48,915 nt of DNA from Abiotrophia sp965245735 (GTDB lineage: Bacteria > Bacillota > Bacilli > Lactobacillales > Aerococcaceae). Position 1 is the first letter of the stretch. Every line of letters begins with the position of its first letter. This document shows positions 15,814 through 27,673 of this stretch, in pieces. The DNA is taken from the NCBI GenBank assembly GCA_965245735.1, contig CBDFAX010000015.1:1-48915 (forward strand), read 5' to 3'. The notes under the pieces were generated by a model, which had not been told where the DNA came from, made no database searches, and was given only the letters and a program-made list of their open reading frames with translations. The translations under genes were made by a program, and so were the position numbers.

Positions 15814-17514
15814 TTAATCTTTGACTTCCATAGCCTCAACGGCTTCCGAACTTGGCGTTACGCTCAAGGTTTTCTGCCCCTCATAGATGACATAACCAGG
15901 TTTAGCCCCATTTGGCTTTCGAAGATGCTTGACCTGCAAGTAGTCTACTGGAACATTGGCTGACTGCTGAAACTTGGAATAATAGGCTGCTAGCATGGCT
16001 GCTTCTGTCAAGGTAGAATCTGAAGGATTTTCAGATTCAATAATGACATGTGAGCCTGGAATATTCTTAGCATGTAGCCACCAGAAGTTCTTATTGGCCT
16101 GTTTCAAGCTGAGCTGATCATTCTGAAGATTATTGCGACCTACTAAGATTCGTGTCCCATCACTTGCTTGATAAAGCCGAGGGCCTAAGCCCTTTTCCTG
16201 GCGGCGTTTTTTGAGATTTTGTTGCTTGGCACTTAGGTAGCCCTGCTCAGCTAATTCTAGCCGTATTTGTGCTACATCCTGGAGGTCAGCACGACTAAGT
16301 TGTACTTGTACAGACTCCAAATAAGCAATTTCTTCTTGTGCAAGCTGCCTTTGGAGCTCGATATGCTTGAGCGCATCGCGGTATTTGGTATAGCGCTTGA
16401 AGTAGGCTTGACTATTCTCGATGGCCGTCTTGCGAGGATCCAATTCTATCTCGATGACTTGGTCATTATCATAATAATTTGGTAAAGCAATCTGCTTTTG
16501 CCCCTTTTTGATTTGATAGGCGTAGGCAGAGAGCAATTCACCTTTAATTCGATAGCTTTCTGACTCAGAAGCCACCGCTTGATCTCGATCCAAATTGGCT
16601 AGCTTAAGTTGGTTACGTTCAATCAAATGCTGCAAACGTTGGTTCAAGTCCCCCGTCATTTGCTTAATTCGATCTAATCGAACGCGTTCCGCATAATAGA
16701 AAGCAATCAAGCCTGACAATGTCTCATGGGGCACCCACTGGCCAGTCACACCCACTAAAGGCGTCATATAAAAATCAGGTTTCTCTGCTTCTAAGAAATA
16801 GGCGCCCCCTGCTTCTACTGCCTGACAGAAATCAGCTATAACTGCCTCCCATTTTTCCCCTGATTGGACTTGGGCTAAGAAGGATTGACTGGCTAGTCGG
16901 CCTAGGCCCTGAATGTGGGCTTGAACCTGACCCGGGCTAGTCACGCTAGCTAATCGTTCTGCTAGTTCTGCTCTATCCACCTGGCTGAGCTTAAACAAGT
17001 CGACTTGTTTCTCATCTTGAGGTGGCCGGCAATAGTCAGCGCCGGGCTGCAACAAGCGATAGGAATTAAAAGCCACAGGTACATGTTTAAGACAGTCAAT
17101 GATGCGACCTTGGCCATTAACCAGAATCACATTGGAATGCCGCCCCATTAGTTCAATAATCAAGCGATAAACCTGGCTATCCCCCAACTCATCTCGTCCC
17201 GTAAAATGTAGCTCAACAATCCGATCATTCTCGACTTGTTGAATATCTAGTAGCACGGCTTGCTCCAGATGTTTACGCAAGAGCATGCAGAACATTGGCG
17301 CGTGTTCGGGGTTAGAAGGACGTTCGTCTGTCAGATGAAGTCGATAGTATTGAGGATGAATGGAGATGAGTAGGCGGAAATTTTGGCGTTGTGATCGAAT
17401 GACTAGCTGCAGCTCTTGCTCAAAAGGTTGATAGATTTTAGCAACTTTCCCTCCTATCAAGTGAGCACCTAGCTCCTTAACTAAGGCATGAGTCAAAAAA
17501 CCATCAAAACTCAT
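15814..17514 (-). CDS. rqcH: RqcH / NFACT family protein (FbpA/PavA-like)
   Basis: A 566-residue protein of typical family length. It begins MSFDGFLTHALVKELGAHLIGGKVAKIYQP (NFACT-N), has coiled-coil helices in the middle (about 280-440) and an NFACT-R domain with GTRILVGRNNLQNDQLSLKQ and WWLHAKNIPGSHVII. RqcH binds obstructed 50S subunits with a peptidyl-tRNA and adds C-terminal Ala tails for quality control. Homologues were earlier described as fibronectin-binding proteins, which is why older annotations call it FbpA or PavA. It has an AAGGAAGGA ribosome site and is separated from the upstream gene by a terminator. Confidence 0.92.
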   Translation of the reverse strand: MSFDGFLTHALVKELGAHLIGGKVAKIYQPFEQELQLVIRSQRQNFRLLISIHPQYYRLHLTDERPSNPEHAPMFCMLLRKHLEQAVLLDIQQVENDRIVELHFTGRDELGDSQVYRLIIELMGRHSNVILVNGQGRIIDCLKHVPVAFNSYRLLQPGADYCRPPQDEKQVDLFKLSQVDRAELAERLASVTSPGQVQAHIQGLGRLASQSFLAQVQSGEKWEAVIADFCQAVEAGGAYFLEAEKPDFYMTPLVGVTGQWVPHETLSGLIAFYYAERVRLDRIKQMTGDLNQRLQHLIERNQLKLANLDRDQAVASESESYRIKGELLSAYAYQIKKGQKQIALPNYYDNDQVIEIELDPRKTAIENSQAYFKRYTKYRDALKHIELQRQLAQEEIAYLESVQVQLSRADLQDVAQIRLELAEQGYLSAKQQNLKKRRQEKGLGPRLYQASDGTRILVGRNNLQNDQLSLKQANKNFWWLHAKNIPGSHVIIESENPSDSTLTEAAMLAAYYSKFQQSANVPVDYLQVKHLRKPNGAKPGYVIYEGQKTLSVTPSSEAVEAMEVKD

Positions 17515-17540
17515 TCAATCACATCCTTCCTTAAATCTTG

Positions 17541-17572
17541 AATAAAAGAACAGCGCCTTAAGCACTGTTCTT
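17541..17572 (-). terminator. Terminator after the TlpA-like gene
   Basis: AAGAACAG and CTGTTCTT with adjacent pairs (17546-17556 with 17562-17572) form an 11-bp stem with one G-T pair, followed on the minus strand by TTTTATT. Confidence 0.85.
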
Positions 17573-17589
17573 AGTATGAGTCACTTAAA

Positions 17590-18264
17590 CTACTGCTCAG
17601 CCACCATTTGCTCTAGCACCTTGAAGAGCTCTTCACGAGGGACAGAACCTTGCCCGCGCTTGATAATTTCGCCTTTGGCGTTGAGAATATAGGTTGTTGG
17701 TAGGCTGACTGCATTAAAAGCAATTTGGTTCTGACGTTGATCGTCATAATAAATTGGTAAGTCAGTCAAGCCAGCTTCTTTCAGATAGGCTTGTGCCTTC
17801 TCTGCTGTTTCGTCCGGATGACTACCGGTTGCATTAATCATAACGAAATTTACTTTATCGCCGTATTGACGGTAGGCTTCTAGAAAATAAGGCATCTCTT
17901 CCCGACAAGGAGGGCACCAAGAAGCCCAAATATTGATAATAGTTGGTTTGCCAAATTTTGATGACAAAGCAATGGTATTGCCTAGTTCATCTAACAACTT
18001 AGTATCAGGGGCAGATGGTCCCTTACGTTCAGGTTTATTTACTCCGCGCACAGCTTGACTACTAGAAGTCGCAGAACTAGCAGCCTCACTAGAGGAAGAA
18101 TCCGCCTTAGCAACTTGTGAACTGGATTCCTCAGATGAGTTAGTAGACACGGCTACTGAAGCTGATTCTTGATTCGATTGGTTGGCTAACCAGATACTAG
18201 CCCCAACCACTACTAATCCTAAAACAAGTAATACTGGATAAAGTAATTTCTTAATTTTGTTCAT
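17590..18264 (-). CDS. Membrane-anchored TlpA/ResA-like thioredoxin
   Basis: A 224-residue protein with an N-terminal membrane anchor (about 8-26), a Ser/Ala/Glu-rich low-complexity linker (about 35-75) and an extracellular thioredoxin-fold domain. The active site WCPPC is in NIWASWCPPCREEMPYF, and the cis-Pro region is SLPTTYIL. It probably reduces or exchanges disulfides on secreted proteins. It lies 23 bp after ppaC and shares its transcript. The ribosome site is GAAAGGGAG. Confidence 0.86.
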   Translation of the reverse strand: MNKIKKLLYPVLLVLGLVVVGASIWLANQSNQESASVAVSTNSSEESSSQVAKADSSSSEAASSATSSSQAVRGVNKPERKGPSAPDTKLLDELGNTIALSSKFGKPTIINIWASWCPPCREEMPYFLEAYRQYGDKVNFVMINATGSHPDETAEKAQAYLKEAGLTDLPIYYDDQRQNQIAFNAVSLPTTYILNAKGEIIKRGQGSVPREELFKVLEQMVAEQ

Positions 18265-18287
18265 AAAAGCTCCCTTTCGGCAGATAA

Positions 18288-19217
18288 CTAGCGAGCTGCG
18301 TAGCTATCAGTTAATGGTGGTACAATTTGTTTTTTACGTGATACTACCCCTGGCAGTTCTAGTTGTTGGTCCACTACCTTCTGACCAAAAGCGGCTTCCA
18401 AAGCAGATACATCTTGGCCTACAACTAACCCAAAGGAGTTACTATCTAAGACGTCTGTGACTACTAAGAGAAAGAGTTCATAGCCTTTTGCCTCAACTTC
18501 CGCTTGCATAGCCTTTAATAAGGCTTCTTTACGAGCCAAGAGATCAGCAAAACCAATGGCATTGACTTGGGCAATCCGTACTTGGTGGCCATTCATGTCA
18601 AAGCTCTTAGCATCTAAGTTGAGTAAGGTTTCTTCGGATTTGCTTGCTAAGTTAGTCCCAGCCTTCAATAAATCCAAACCATAGACTTGTGCATCAACAC
18701 CCGCCAGTTTTGCTAAAGCTTGTGCTGCATCTACATCTTCTGGCGTGCAAGTTGGTGATTTGAAGAGTAAGCTATCAGAGATAATAGCAGACAGCATGAG
18801 ACCAGCAATTTGCGCTGGAATTTCAATCCCTGCTTCGCTAAACATCTTGTAAAGGACAGTAGCAGTACAGCCGATTGGCTCACAACGATAGTACAAAGGC
18901 TGTGCAGACTCAAAGCCAATACGGTGGTGGTCAATGACATAGTCTACTGTTAACTCAGCTAAATCATCAATAGACTGGCTGGCTTCATTATGGTCCACTA
19001 GGGCCACGTGGGCACCTGTTCCTGCCGCTGATTCAATCACTCGAGGCGCTTGAGCCTTGAAGTATTCAAGGGCAAAAGCCGTTTCTTCATTAGGTGTGCC
19101 GAGTGCTACGGCTTCTGCTTGGTGGCCTTTTTGATTAAGGTAATAGGCAAAAGCAATAGCAGATGCGATAGTATCAGTGTCTGGGTTTTTATGTCCGAAA
19201 ACTAAATATTGGGTCAT
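18288..19217 (-). CDS. ppaC: Manganese-dependent inorganic pyrophosphatase (family II)
   Basis: A 309-residue DHH-family enzyme. Signature motifs are FGHKNPDTD near the start (metal ligands), VDHNE and DHHRIGF in the N-terminal domain, and SRKKQIVPPLTD at the C-terminus, which binds pyrophosphate. It hydrolyses PPi to phosphate in the cytoplasm. Length and order match PpaC of Bacillus and streptococci. It is followed at 23 bp by the TlpA-like gene. The ribosome site is GGAGGATC. Confidence 0.96.
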   Translation of the reverse strand: MTQYLVFGHKNPDTDTIASAIAFAYYLNQKGHQAEAVALGTPNEETAFALEYFKAQAPRVIESAAGTGAHVALVDHNEASQSIDDLAELTVDYVIDHHRIGFESAQPLYYRCEPIGCTATVLYKMFSEAGIEIPAQIAGLMLSAIISDSLLFKSPTCTPEDVDAAQALAKLAGVDAQVYGLDLLKAGTNLASKSEETLLNLDAKSFDMNGHQVRIAQVNAIGFADLLARKEALLKAMQAEVEAKGYELFLLVVTDVLDSNSFGLVVGQDVSALEAAFGQKVVDQQLELPGVVSRKKQIVPPLTDSYAAR

Positions 19218-19373
19218 GTCAGTGGATCCTCCTATAAGATAATTACTGCCTTAATTTTAACATGTAGCTGGGAAAAATTATAGCCCCAAAGAGGTCCAGG
19301 CAAAGTCCCTCATACCCTTTTATTTTACGCTTTCACAGCCCTATTAGCAAATTTCCCGCCTATGACTTGTGCA

Positions 19374-19418
19374 CAAAAATAAATAGCCTCTAGTGATAGA
19401 AAATCACTAAAGGCTATT
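19374..19418 (-). terminator. Terminator after pflA
   Basis: AATAGCCT...ATCACT at 19382-19407 pairs with its complement ending AGGCTATT (to 19418). On the minus strand it is followed by TTATTTTTG. Confidence 0.9.
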
Positions 19419-19424
19419 CAATCC

Positions 19425-20204
19425 TTAAGCTGTTAGATAACCACGATAAGAGGCGGTTTCTAGAATGCGTTTGGCATTCTCTACCCGATCAGGTGTTGGC
19501 GGCTCAATACCTGCCAAACGGTATTTAATCCCCAGGGCTTCGTACTTGTAAACACCTAACTTATGATAAGGTAAGACTTCAAATTTCAAGACGTTCTTAA
19601 GCGTCTTAACGAAGGCACTGAGCCGAATTAAATATTCATCAAAGTCAGTTCGTTCAGGTACCAAGACATGGCGAATCCATACTGGTTGACCAATATCCGA
19701 TAAATAGTGAGCCAAATCAAGAATGTTCTCATTTGGCTGACCAGTCAACTTACGGTGGCCATCTGAATCAATGTGCTTAAGATCCAATAGAATTAAATCC
19801 GTGTACTTAAGTAGCTCATTGAATTTACTAAAGAATGGCTCTTTGCGGGTGAATGGCCCCCCACATGAGTCCAAAGTAGTGTGGACCCCATTGGCTTTAC
19901 AGATTTTGAAAAACTCAATAATAAAGTCAATCTGCAAGAGCGGCTCTCCCCCACTAACCGTAACGCCACCCTTCTTACCCCAGAAATCTTGGTATTGAAC
20001 GGCCTCATCAAAAAGTTGTTGAGGTGTGTAGTCATGTCCCCCACGCGTCGCCCAAGTATCTGGGTTGTGGCAAAATTCGCAACGTAGGCGGCAGCCCTGC
20101 ATGAAGGTAATAAATCGAATGCCTGGGCCATCCACGGACCCAAAACTTTCGGTTGAATGGACATGACCAATTACTTGTGTTGTGGCTGTGTTCCCAAATT
20201 GCAT
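19425..20204 (-). CDS. pflA: Pyruvate formate-lyase activating enzyme
   Basis: A 259-residue radical SAM enzyme. The start is the ATG giving MQFGNTATTQ, which has an AAGGAGA site. The [4Fe-4S] motif CRLRCEFC (CxxxCxxC) is near residues 36-43, preceded by GSVDGPGIRFITFMQG. It generates the glycyl radical on PflB under anaerobic conditions, using SAM. It follows pflB in the same direction with an 83-bp gap that contains a partial terminator, suggesting PflA is made at a lower level. Confidence 0.96.
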   Translation of the reverse strand: MQFGNTATTQVIGHVHSTESFGSVDGPGIRFITFMQGCRLRCEFCHNPDTWATRGGHDYTPQQLFDEAVQYQDFWGKKGGVTVSGGEPLLQIDFIIEFFKICKANGVHTTLDSCGGPFTRKEPFFSKFNELLKYTDLILLDLKHIDSDGHRKLTGQPNENILDLAHYLSDIGQPVWIRHVLVPERTDFDEYLIRLSAFVKTLKNVLKFEVLPYHKLGVYKYEALGIKYRLAGIEPPTPDRVENAKRILETASYRGYLTA

Positions 20205-20236
20205 TGCATTTATCTCCTTACCTATCTCTATATAAA

Positions 20237-20264
20237 GGGCAAAAGCGACGAGTTGCCCCGTCAC
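20237..20264 (-). terminator. Weak or partial terminator between pflB and pflA
   Basis: On the minus strand GTGACG (20259-20264) pairs with CGTCGC (20245-20250, one wobble), followed by TTTT. An alternative stem GGGCAA/TTGCCC (20237-20242/20253-20258) overlaps it. Confidence 0.5.
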
Positions 20265-20287
20265 TTTTCCCAGTCAAGACTCGACTA

Positions 20288-22516
<2,229 letters not shown>

Positions 22517-22572
22517 AGATATCCTCCTTAACTGAATTGTAAACTATCTAGTACAACAACTTTTATATGTTC

Positions 22573-22600
22573 ATTATAACACTCACATTTTAAAATGCAA
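22573..22600 (-). promoter_or_regulatory. pflB: pflB promoter
   Basis: On the minus strand TTGCAT (22595-22600), a 16-bp spacer ending TGT, and a perfect TATAAT (22573-22578). Confidence 0.75.
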
Positions 22601-22647
22601 GCCCTTTAGCTCAGAAACATTAAGTAAAATATCTTGTTATATCAAGG

Positions 22648-22696
22648 TTTACACCGGTTTCACAAAGTCGCGCAGATTGTGTAAAAGTTTGTGAAA
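22648..22696. promoter_or_regulatory. Compound inverted repeat upstream of pflB
   Basis: TTTACAC (22648-22654) and TTTCACAAA (22658-22666) are matched by GTGTAAA (22679-22685) and TTTGTGAAA (22688-22696). The half-sites resemble Rex or Fnr-type redox sites but not in the standard TTGTGA-n6-TCACAA layout. The rest of 22517-22935 shows no gene; it holds the parC terminator and a distant GCAAGACAG/CTGTCTTGC repeat (22808-22816/22874-22882). Confidence 0.5.
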
Positions 22697-22893
22697 TATC
22701 TATCCTGTATTAATTCTGTTTGCTAATAATTTGTCATCTGTATTAGTACATTTGCCTCTAACCCTAGTCCTACACGTTTTCTTTTTCTTACAAAAAATCT
22801 ATAACAAGCAAGACAGAGACAAATCTATGTGCCTCTACAAGTAAAATGAACAAACTTTATTATCCTAGCCTCACTGTCTTGCACAAAGTCTAA

Positions 22894-22930
22894 GCAAAAA
22901 AATAACCATCGCCCAATCAGACGATGGTTA
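22894..22930 (-). terminator. Terminator after parC
   Basis: TAACCATCG (22903-22911) pairs with CGATGGTTA (22922-22930), followed on the minus strand by TTTTTTTG. Confidence 0.92.
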
Positions 22931-22935
22931 AAAAA

Positions 22936-25395
22936 CTAATTTGCTTCAGAAGTCTGAGATTGGATGTCCAAGACTAAATAGCAGTCTAAGACATTACCCA
23001 ATTTGGCTAAATCAGGCGCTTGCGAGCCGTTAGCAAGTCGATCCGACAGTGGAATCTCACTAGCTGGAAAGACAACACTTTGTCCTGTATCCCCTAAAAG
23101 ACAGACTTGATGCTGGGCTTTATCAAGTGCTAGGACTTTCAATAATTGATGCGGATTGGTTTTTAATTCTTTTAGTAAGAGGACGCCACGCGAGCCACGG
23201 CCCAGTTCAGGTATGACAGTTAGGTCGCTGCGTTTCACATTGCCTCGTTGAGTCAAGGCAAAGAGTTGCGGGCGTTTTGCTTCTTGGTTAACCACTAAGC
23301 AGGCAACCACCTGGTCTTCTTCTTTCAACTTAATTGCTGTTACCCCTTTAGCTTTCAAACCCATTTCTGATACCAAGTTAGCTGAGTAACGTAAGCAATA
23401 AGAGCGTTTGGTCAATAAAACGACCTCATAGTTTTGACCAGCTTTAAGGCATTCCGCTGCTACTACTTCATCTTGATCGTCTAGCAGATTCATAGCCTTT
23501 GCCGTCCGCGTTTTATAAGACCGGTAAGTGGTGAAGGCCGATAATGGCGTCTGCTTAATCATACCAGCCTTAGTAGCCAAGAGCAGTTTATGGTCCTCTT
23601 GGCTGGCCACAAAGGCCTTAACAAAACGTTCGCCATCTTGAAGTTGATAATTTTGGGACAGATGGACCCCAAGATCCTTCCATTTTACCTCAGGCAGTTC
23701 ATGCACCGGAATATGGATATAATTCCCCTTTGAGGTGATAATGACTAATTCTTGATGGGTACTGAGTTCCTCGACAAAAATTGGATAGTCAAAGTCACGT
23801 AAGCCTAAACTATTTAGATCAGATGAGGCAAAGGAACGCATACTAGTCCGTTTCATATAGCCTTCTTTGGTCAAAGAAACCATAACTTGCTCGTCTGGAA
23901 TCAGAATATGAGTATCGATTTCTAGGCTTTGAACCTCTGCTTGTATTTGACTACGACGCGGTGTCGCAAAGTCTTTTTTGATAGCTTTAAGTTCATTAAT
24001 CAGAACCTTATTGAGGATTTCAGGATTGGATAGGATATTTTGATACATCAGAATCCGCTCATTCAGTTCCAAACGTTCCTGTTGCAAGGCCGTAATGTCG
24101 GTATTGGTTAAGCGATAGAGTTGTAAGGATACGATGGCTTCCGCTTGCTCCATAGAAAAATCAAACTCGGCAACTAAGTTTTCCTTAGCATCCTGTTTAT
24201 TATCAGACCGGCGAATAGTGGCAATGACTTCATCCAGAATGGAAACTACTCGAATCAAACCGTCTACGATGTGTAGACGTTTTTGGTCGTTAGCCAAATC
24301 ATACTGAGTACGACGAGTTAGGACTTCCTGCTGGTGACTAATATAGGCTTCCAACATGGTTTGTAAGTTAACCAGTTCTGGTCGTCTTTTGTTAATCGCG
24401 ACCATATTAAAATGGTAGTTCACTTGCAAGTCAGTATGTTTCAGAAGATAGGTCAGAATCCCCTTGGCCTCAACGTCACGCTTAAGTTCAACTACTAGAC
24501 GCACCCCATTACGGTCAGATTCATCGCGAACATCTGCGATACCCTCTACCTTACGCTGAATGCGAATTTCGTCCAAACGTTGAATGAGCTTGCTCTTGTT
24601 GACTTCGTATGGCAATTCGGTCACCACAATCTGACTTTTCCCACCTTTTAGGGTCTCAATATCAGTTTGCGACACCAGGGTAATTTTCCCCTGCCCTGTC
24701 TTATAGGCTTGTTGAATGGCATCAATGCCCTGGATAATGGCCCCTGTAGGGAAGTCAGGACCTGGTACCAAGTCCAACAATTCCTCTAACTTAGGACGCT
24801 TGTGGGTTAAGAGATAGATAACGGCATCAATAATTTCGCCTAAATTATGAGGCGGAATTTCAGTAGCATAACCAGCTGAAATCCCTGTTGCCCCATTGAC
24901 TAAGAGGTTAGGGAAACGTGCTGGCAGAACCGTTGGCTCTTCTTCTGTATCATCGAAGTTAAGAATGAAATCTACCGTTTCTTGCTTAATATCACGCAGT
25001 AACTGAGCCGCAATAGGTGACAGGCGGGCTTCAGTATAACGCATAGCTGCAGCTGGGTCCCCATCCATGGAACCATTATTCCCGTGCATATCAATCAGTG
25101 GATTGCGCAACTTCCAGTCTTGACTCATGCGGACCATGGCTTCATAGACAGATGAGTCCCCATGAGGGTGATAGTTACCGATGACATTACCGACTGTCTT
25201 AGCGGATTTTCGATAAGGATTGTCAGCCGTATTCCGGTCACGATACATAGCGTATAGAATCCGGCGTTGAACCGGTTTGAGACCATCACGAATGTCTGGT
25301 AAGGCCCGGTCCTGAATGATGTACTTGGAATAACGACCAAAGCGATCACCAATCACATCCGCGAAGCTTAATTCTTGAATCATTTCTTGGCTCAT
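22936..25395 (-). CDS. parC: DNA topoisomerase IV subunit A
   Basis: An 819-residue type IIA topoisomerase breakage-reunion subunit that decatenates chromosomes with ParE. The N-terminal domain contains the quinolone region HPHGDSSVYEAM, with the Ser present, and the catalytic Tyr in AAMRYTEARLS. The C-terminal beta-pinwheel lacks the GyrA box, which separates it from gyrA. It starts 2 bp after parE, and its AGGAGG site overlaps the parE stop region. Confidence 0.95.
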   Translation of the reverse strand: MSQEMIQELSFADVIGDRFGRYSKYIIQDRALPDIRDGLKPVQRRILYAMYRDRNTADNPYRKSAKTVGNVIGNYHPHGDSSVYEAMVRMSQDWKLRNPLIDMHGNNGSMDGDPAAAMRYTEARLSPIAAQLLRDIKQETVDFILNFDDTEEEPTVLPARFPNLLVNGATGISAGYATEIPPHNLGEIIDAVIYLLTHKRPKLEELLDLVPGPDFPTGAIIQGIDAIQQAYKTGQGKITLVSQTDIETLKGGKSQIVVTELPYEVNKSKLIQRLDEIRIQRKVEGIADVRDESDRNGVRLVVELKRDVEAKGILTYLLKHTDLQVNYHFNMVAINKRRPELVNLQTMLEAYISHQQEVLTRRTQYDLANDQKRLHIVDGLIRVVSILDEVIATIRRSDNKQDAKENLVAEFDFSMEQAEAIVSLQLYRLTNTDITALQQERLELNERILMYQNILSNPEILNKVLINELKAIKKDFATPRRSQIQAEVQSLEIDTHILIPDEQVMVSLTKEGYMKRTSMRSFASSDLNSLGLRDFDYPIFVEELSTHQELVIITSKGNYIHIPVHELPEVKWKDLGVHLSQNYQLQDGERFVKAFVASQEDHKLLLATKAGMIKQTPLSAFTTYRSYKTRTAKAMNLLDDQDEVVAAECLKAGQNYEVVLLTKRSYCLRYSANLVSEMGLKAKGVTAIKLKEEDQVVACLVVNQEAKRPQLFALTQRGNVKRSDLTVIPELGRGSRGVLLLKELKTNPHQLLKVLALDKAQHQVCLLGDTGQSVVFPASEIPLSDRLANGSQAPDLAKLGNVLDCYLVLDIQSQTSEAN

Positions 25396-25397
25396 GC

Positions 25398-27485
25398 TTA
25401 GACCTCCTCATCATTAAAGAGTGAAAATTCTCCGGAATCCTGGGCAATTAACTCAGGTCCTTGGGCTTCTTGGCGCCCTTCTTGCTGCTTGACTAAACTT
25501 TCATGATGGGCATGACTGGATTCTTGCCCTTGTGACATTTCTAGAAGTGAATCCTCAGTATCCAGTGTAAAGCTGACATGACGCTCAATCCACTTACGAC
25601 GAGGCTCTACCTTATTCCCCATCAAGGTGGTCAGACGACGTTCTGCCCGTGCCCCATCATCAATCGTCACCCGAATCAAGAGGCGGGTTTCAGGATTCAT
25701 GGTAGTGTCCCATAGCTGGTCGGCATTCATTTCCCCAAGACCTTTATAGCGTTGTAGGACATAGCCTTTACCAACTTTAGCAATTTTGCTAGCTAATTCT
25801 TCATCAGTCCAGGCATATTCCACCACTTGTTTCTTACCTGACCCTTTAGACACCTTGAAGAGAGGAGGCATAGCCAAATAGACCTTGCCTGCTTCTAATA
25901 AAGGCTTCATATAGCGGTAGAAGAAAGTTAAGAGTAAGACTTGAATGTGGGCACCATCCGTGTCCGCATCGGTCATGATAATGACTTTGTTATAGTTAAC
26001 CGACTCTAGGTCAAAATCTGTCCCTACTCCAGCTCCGATGGTATAAATCATAGTATTGATTTCCTCGTTTTTAAGGATATCTTGCATAGACGCTTTTTCG
26101 GTGTTAATGACCTTACCACGAAGTGGTAGGATGGCTTGATACTGGCGGTTACGACCAAGCTTAGCTGAACCACCAGCAGAGTCCCCTTCGACTAGGTAGA
26201 GTTCGTTCTTGCTGGCATCTTTTGATTGAGCCTTGGTTAATTTACCGGAAATTGCTCGTTCTTGGGCCTGTTTCTTAGAACCAGAGCGCGCCGCGTCACG
26301 AGCCTTACGCGCCGCTTCGCGCGTTTCTCTGGCCTTAATGGCCTTACGCAGAATCATCTGAGAGAAGTTGCCATTCTCATTGAGATAGGCCGTCATTTTT
26401 TCGTTAACGAAGTTTTCTACCAGTGGGCGCGCCTTAGGCGTTCCAAGTTTTTCCTTGGTTTGACCTTCGAATTGCAGGTATTCCTCAGGAATACGTAGCG
26501 AAATAACCGCTGTTAGCCCTTCTCTGACATCTGACCCCTCTAAGTTCTTATCCTTGTCTTTGAGTAGCCCCACCTTACGTGCATAGTCATTGAAGGCCTT
26601 GGTCATGCCAGTCTTCATCCCAACCTCATGGGTCCCTCCGCCACCTGTGCGAACATTATTGGCGAAGGATAGAATGGTCTCAGAATAGCCATCATTATAT
26701 TGAAAGGCAAAATCAATTTCAAAGCCCTCAACCTCACCAGCAAAACCAGCGATATCTCCTAAGGTATCTTTCTCTTCATTCAAATAGGTAATGAAGTCAA
26801 TCAAACCTTGGCTGAAGTGGAAGACTTCATGATAATCAATGCGTTCATCGATTAGTTCAATGGTTAGGTCCTTAAGCAAGAAGGCAGACTCACGCAAGCG
26901 TTCTGCAATCGTCTCACTGTTTATGCTAGCATGGCCAAAAATCTTGCTGTCAGGCATAAAATGCACGGTAGTCCCATGTTTAGACTTGTTGGAGTTCTTG
27001 GTCTTAATGAGCTTAGTAACCGGCACGCCCCCATTCTCAAAGCGCATCTGATAGGTATAGCCATCACGGTCCACCTCAACCTGCACCCAAGTAGAGAGCG
27101 CATTAACCACTGACGCCCCTACCCCGTGAAGGCCGCCGGCAGACTTATAGCCACCTTGACCAAATTTACCCCCGGCATGGAGGACAGTAAAGACCACTTC
27201 AATGGTTGGCTTACCGGAAGCATGCAAGCCTACTGGCAAACCACGACCATTATCTTGAACTTTAACACTGCCATCTTGACAGATAGTTACCTTAATATGG
27301 TCTGCAAAACCTGACAAAGCTTCATCGACAGCATTGTCCACAATTTCATATAAAAGGTGATGCAAGCCACGTTGATCAGTAGAGCCAATATACATACCCG
27401 GACGCTTACGTACGGCTTCTAAACCCTCTAGGATTTGGATGGCATCATCACCATAATTTGTTAATAATTGCTGCTTATCAGCCAT
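25398..27485 (-). CDS. parE: DNA topoisomerase IV subunit B
   Basis: A 695-residue ATPase subunit. The inner ATG (MADKQQ) is chosen because GAGGTGA lies 7 bp before it; the longer frame has no ribosome site. Motifs in order: EIVDNAVDEA (GHKL ATP site), GGLHGVGASVVNAL, EGDSAGGSAK, and IIMTDADTDGAHIQVLLLTFFYR. The wording TDADTDGAHIQ fits ParE rather than GyrB. It is co-transcribed with parC and divergent from plsY. Confidence 0.95.
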   Translation of the reverse strand: MADKQQLLTNYGDDAIQILEGLEAVRKRPGMYIGSTDQRGLHHLLYEIVDNAVDEALSGFADHIKVTICQDGSVKVQDNGRGLPVGLHASGKPTIEVVFTVLHAGGKFGQGGYKSAGGLHGVGASVVNALSTWVQVEVDRDGYTYQMRFENGGVPVTKLIKTKNSNKSKHGTTVHFMPDSKIFGHASINSETIAERLRESAFLLKDLTIELIDERIDYHEVFHFSQGLIDFITYLNEEKDTLGDIAGFAGEVEGFEIDFAFQYNDGYSETILSFANNVRTGGGGTHEVGMKTGMTKAFNDYARKVGLLKDKDKNLEGSDVREGLTAVISLRIPEEYLQFEGQTKEKLGTPKARPLVENFVNEKMTAYLNENGNFSQMILRKAIKARETREAARKARDAARSGSKKQAQERAISGKLTKAQSKDASKNELYLVEGDSAGGSAKLGRNRQYQAILPLRGKVINTEKASMQDILKNEEINTMIYTIGAGVGTDFDLESVNYNKVIIMTDADTDGAHIQVLLLTFFYRYMKPLLEAGKVYLAMPPLFKVSKGSGKKQVVEYAWTDEELASKIAKVGKGYVLQRYKGLGEMNADQLWDTTMNPETRLLIRVTIDDGARAERRLTTLMGNKVEPRRKWIERHVSFTLDTEDSLLEMSQGQESSHAHHESLVKQQEGRQEAQGPELIAQDSGEFSLFNDEEV

Positions 27486-27673
27486 TATTGTCACCTCAAC
27501 TTTTTGTTTCAACTGTTCTATCATACCAAATACTAGGTCTAGATTTCAATTAAATCTTTCATCTGGCCCATTCTAGCGCATCATCCGCCAAATAGCAACT
27601 GAAAGATGTCCTCTGGCCTTTTTTTTACTAGGAATTCGTGATACACTAAAGGGGAATTTAAAGGAGGCTCTCT

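Noticed and set aside
22808..22882. GCAAGACAG/CTGTCTTGC inverted repeat between pflB and parC
   Set aside because: Arms are nearly 60 bp apart with no strong structure between and no element boundary genes.
23000..27485. gyrB-gyrA instead of parE-parC
   Set aside because: The B subunit has TDADTDGAHIQ and the A subunit lacks the GyrA box, both pointing to topoisomerase IV.
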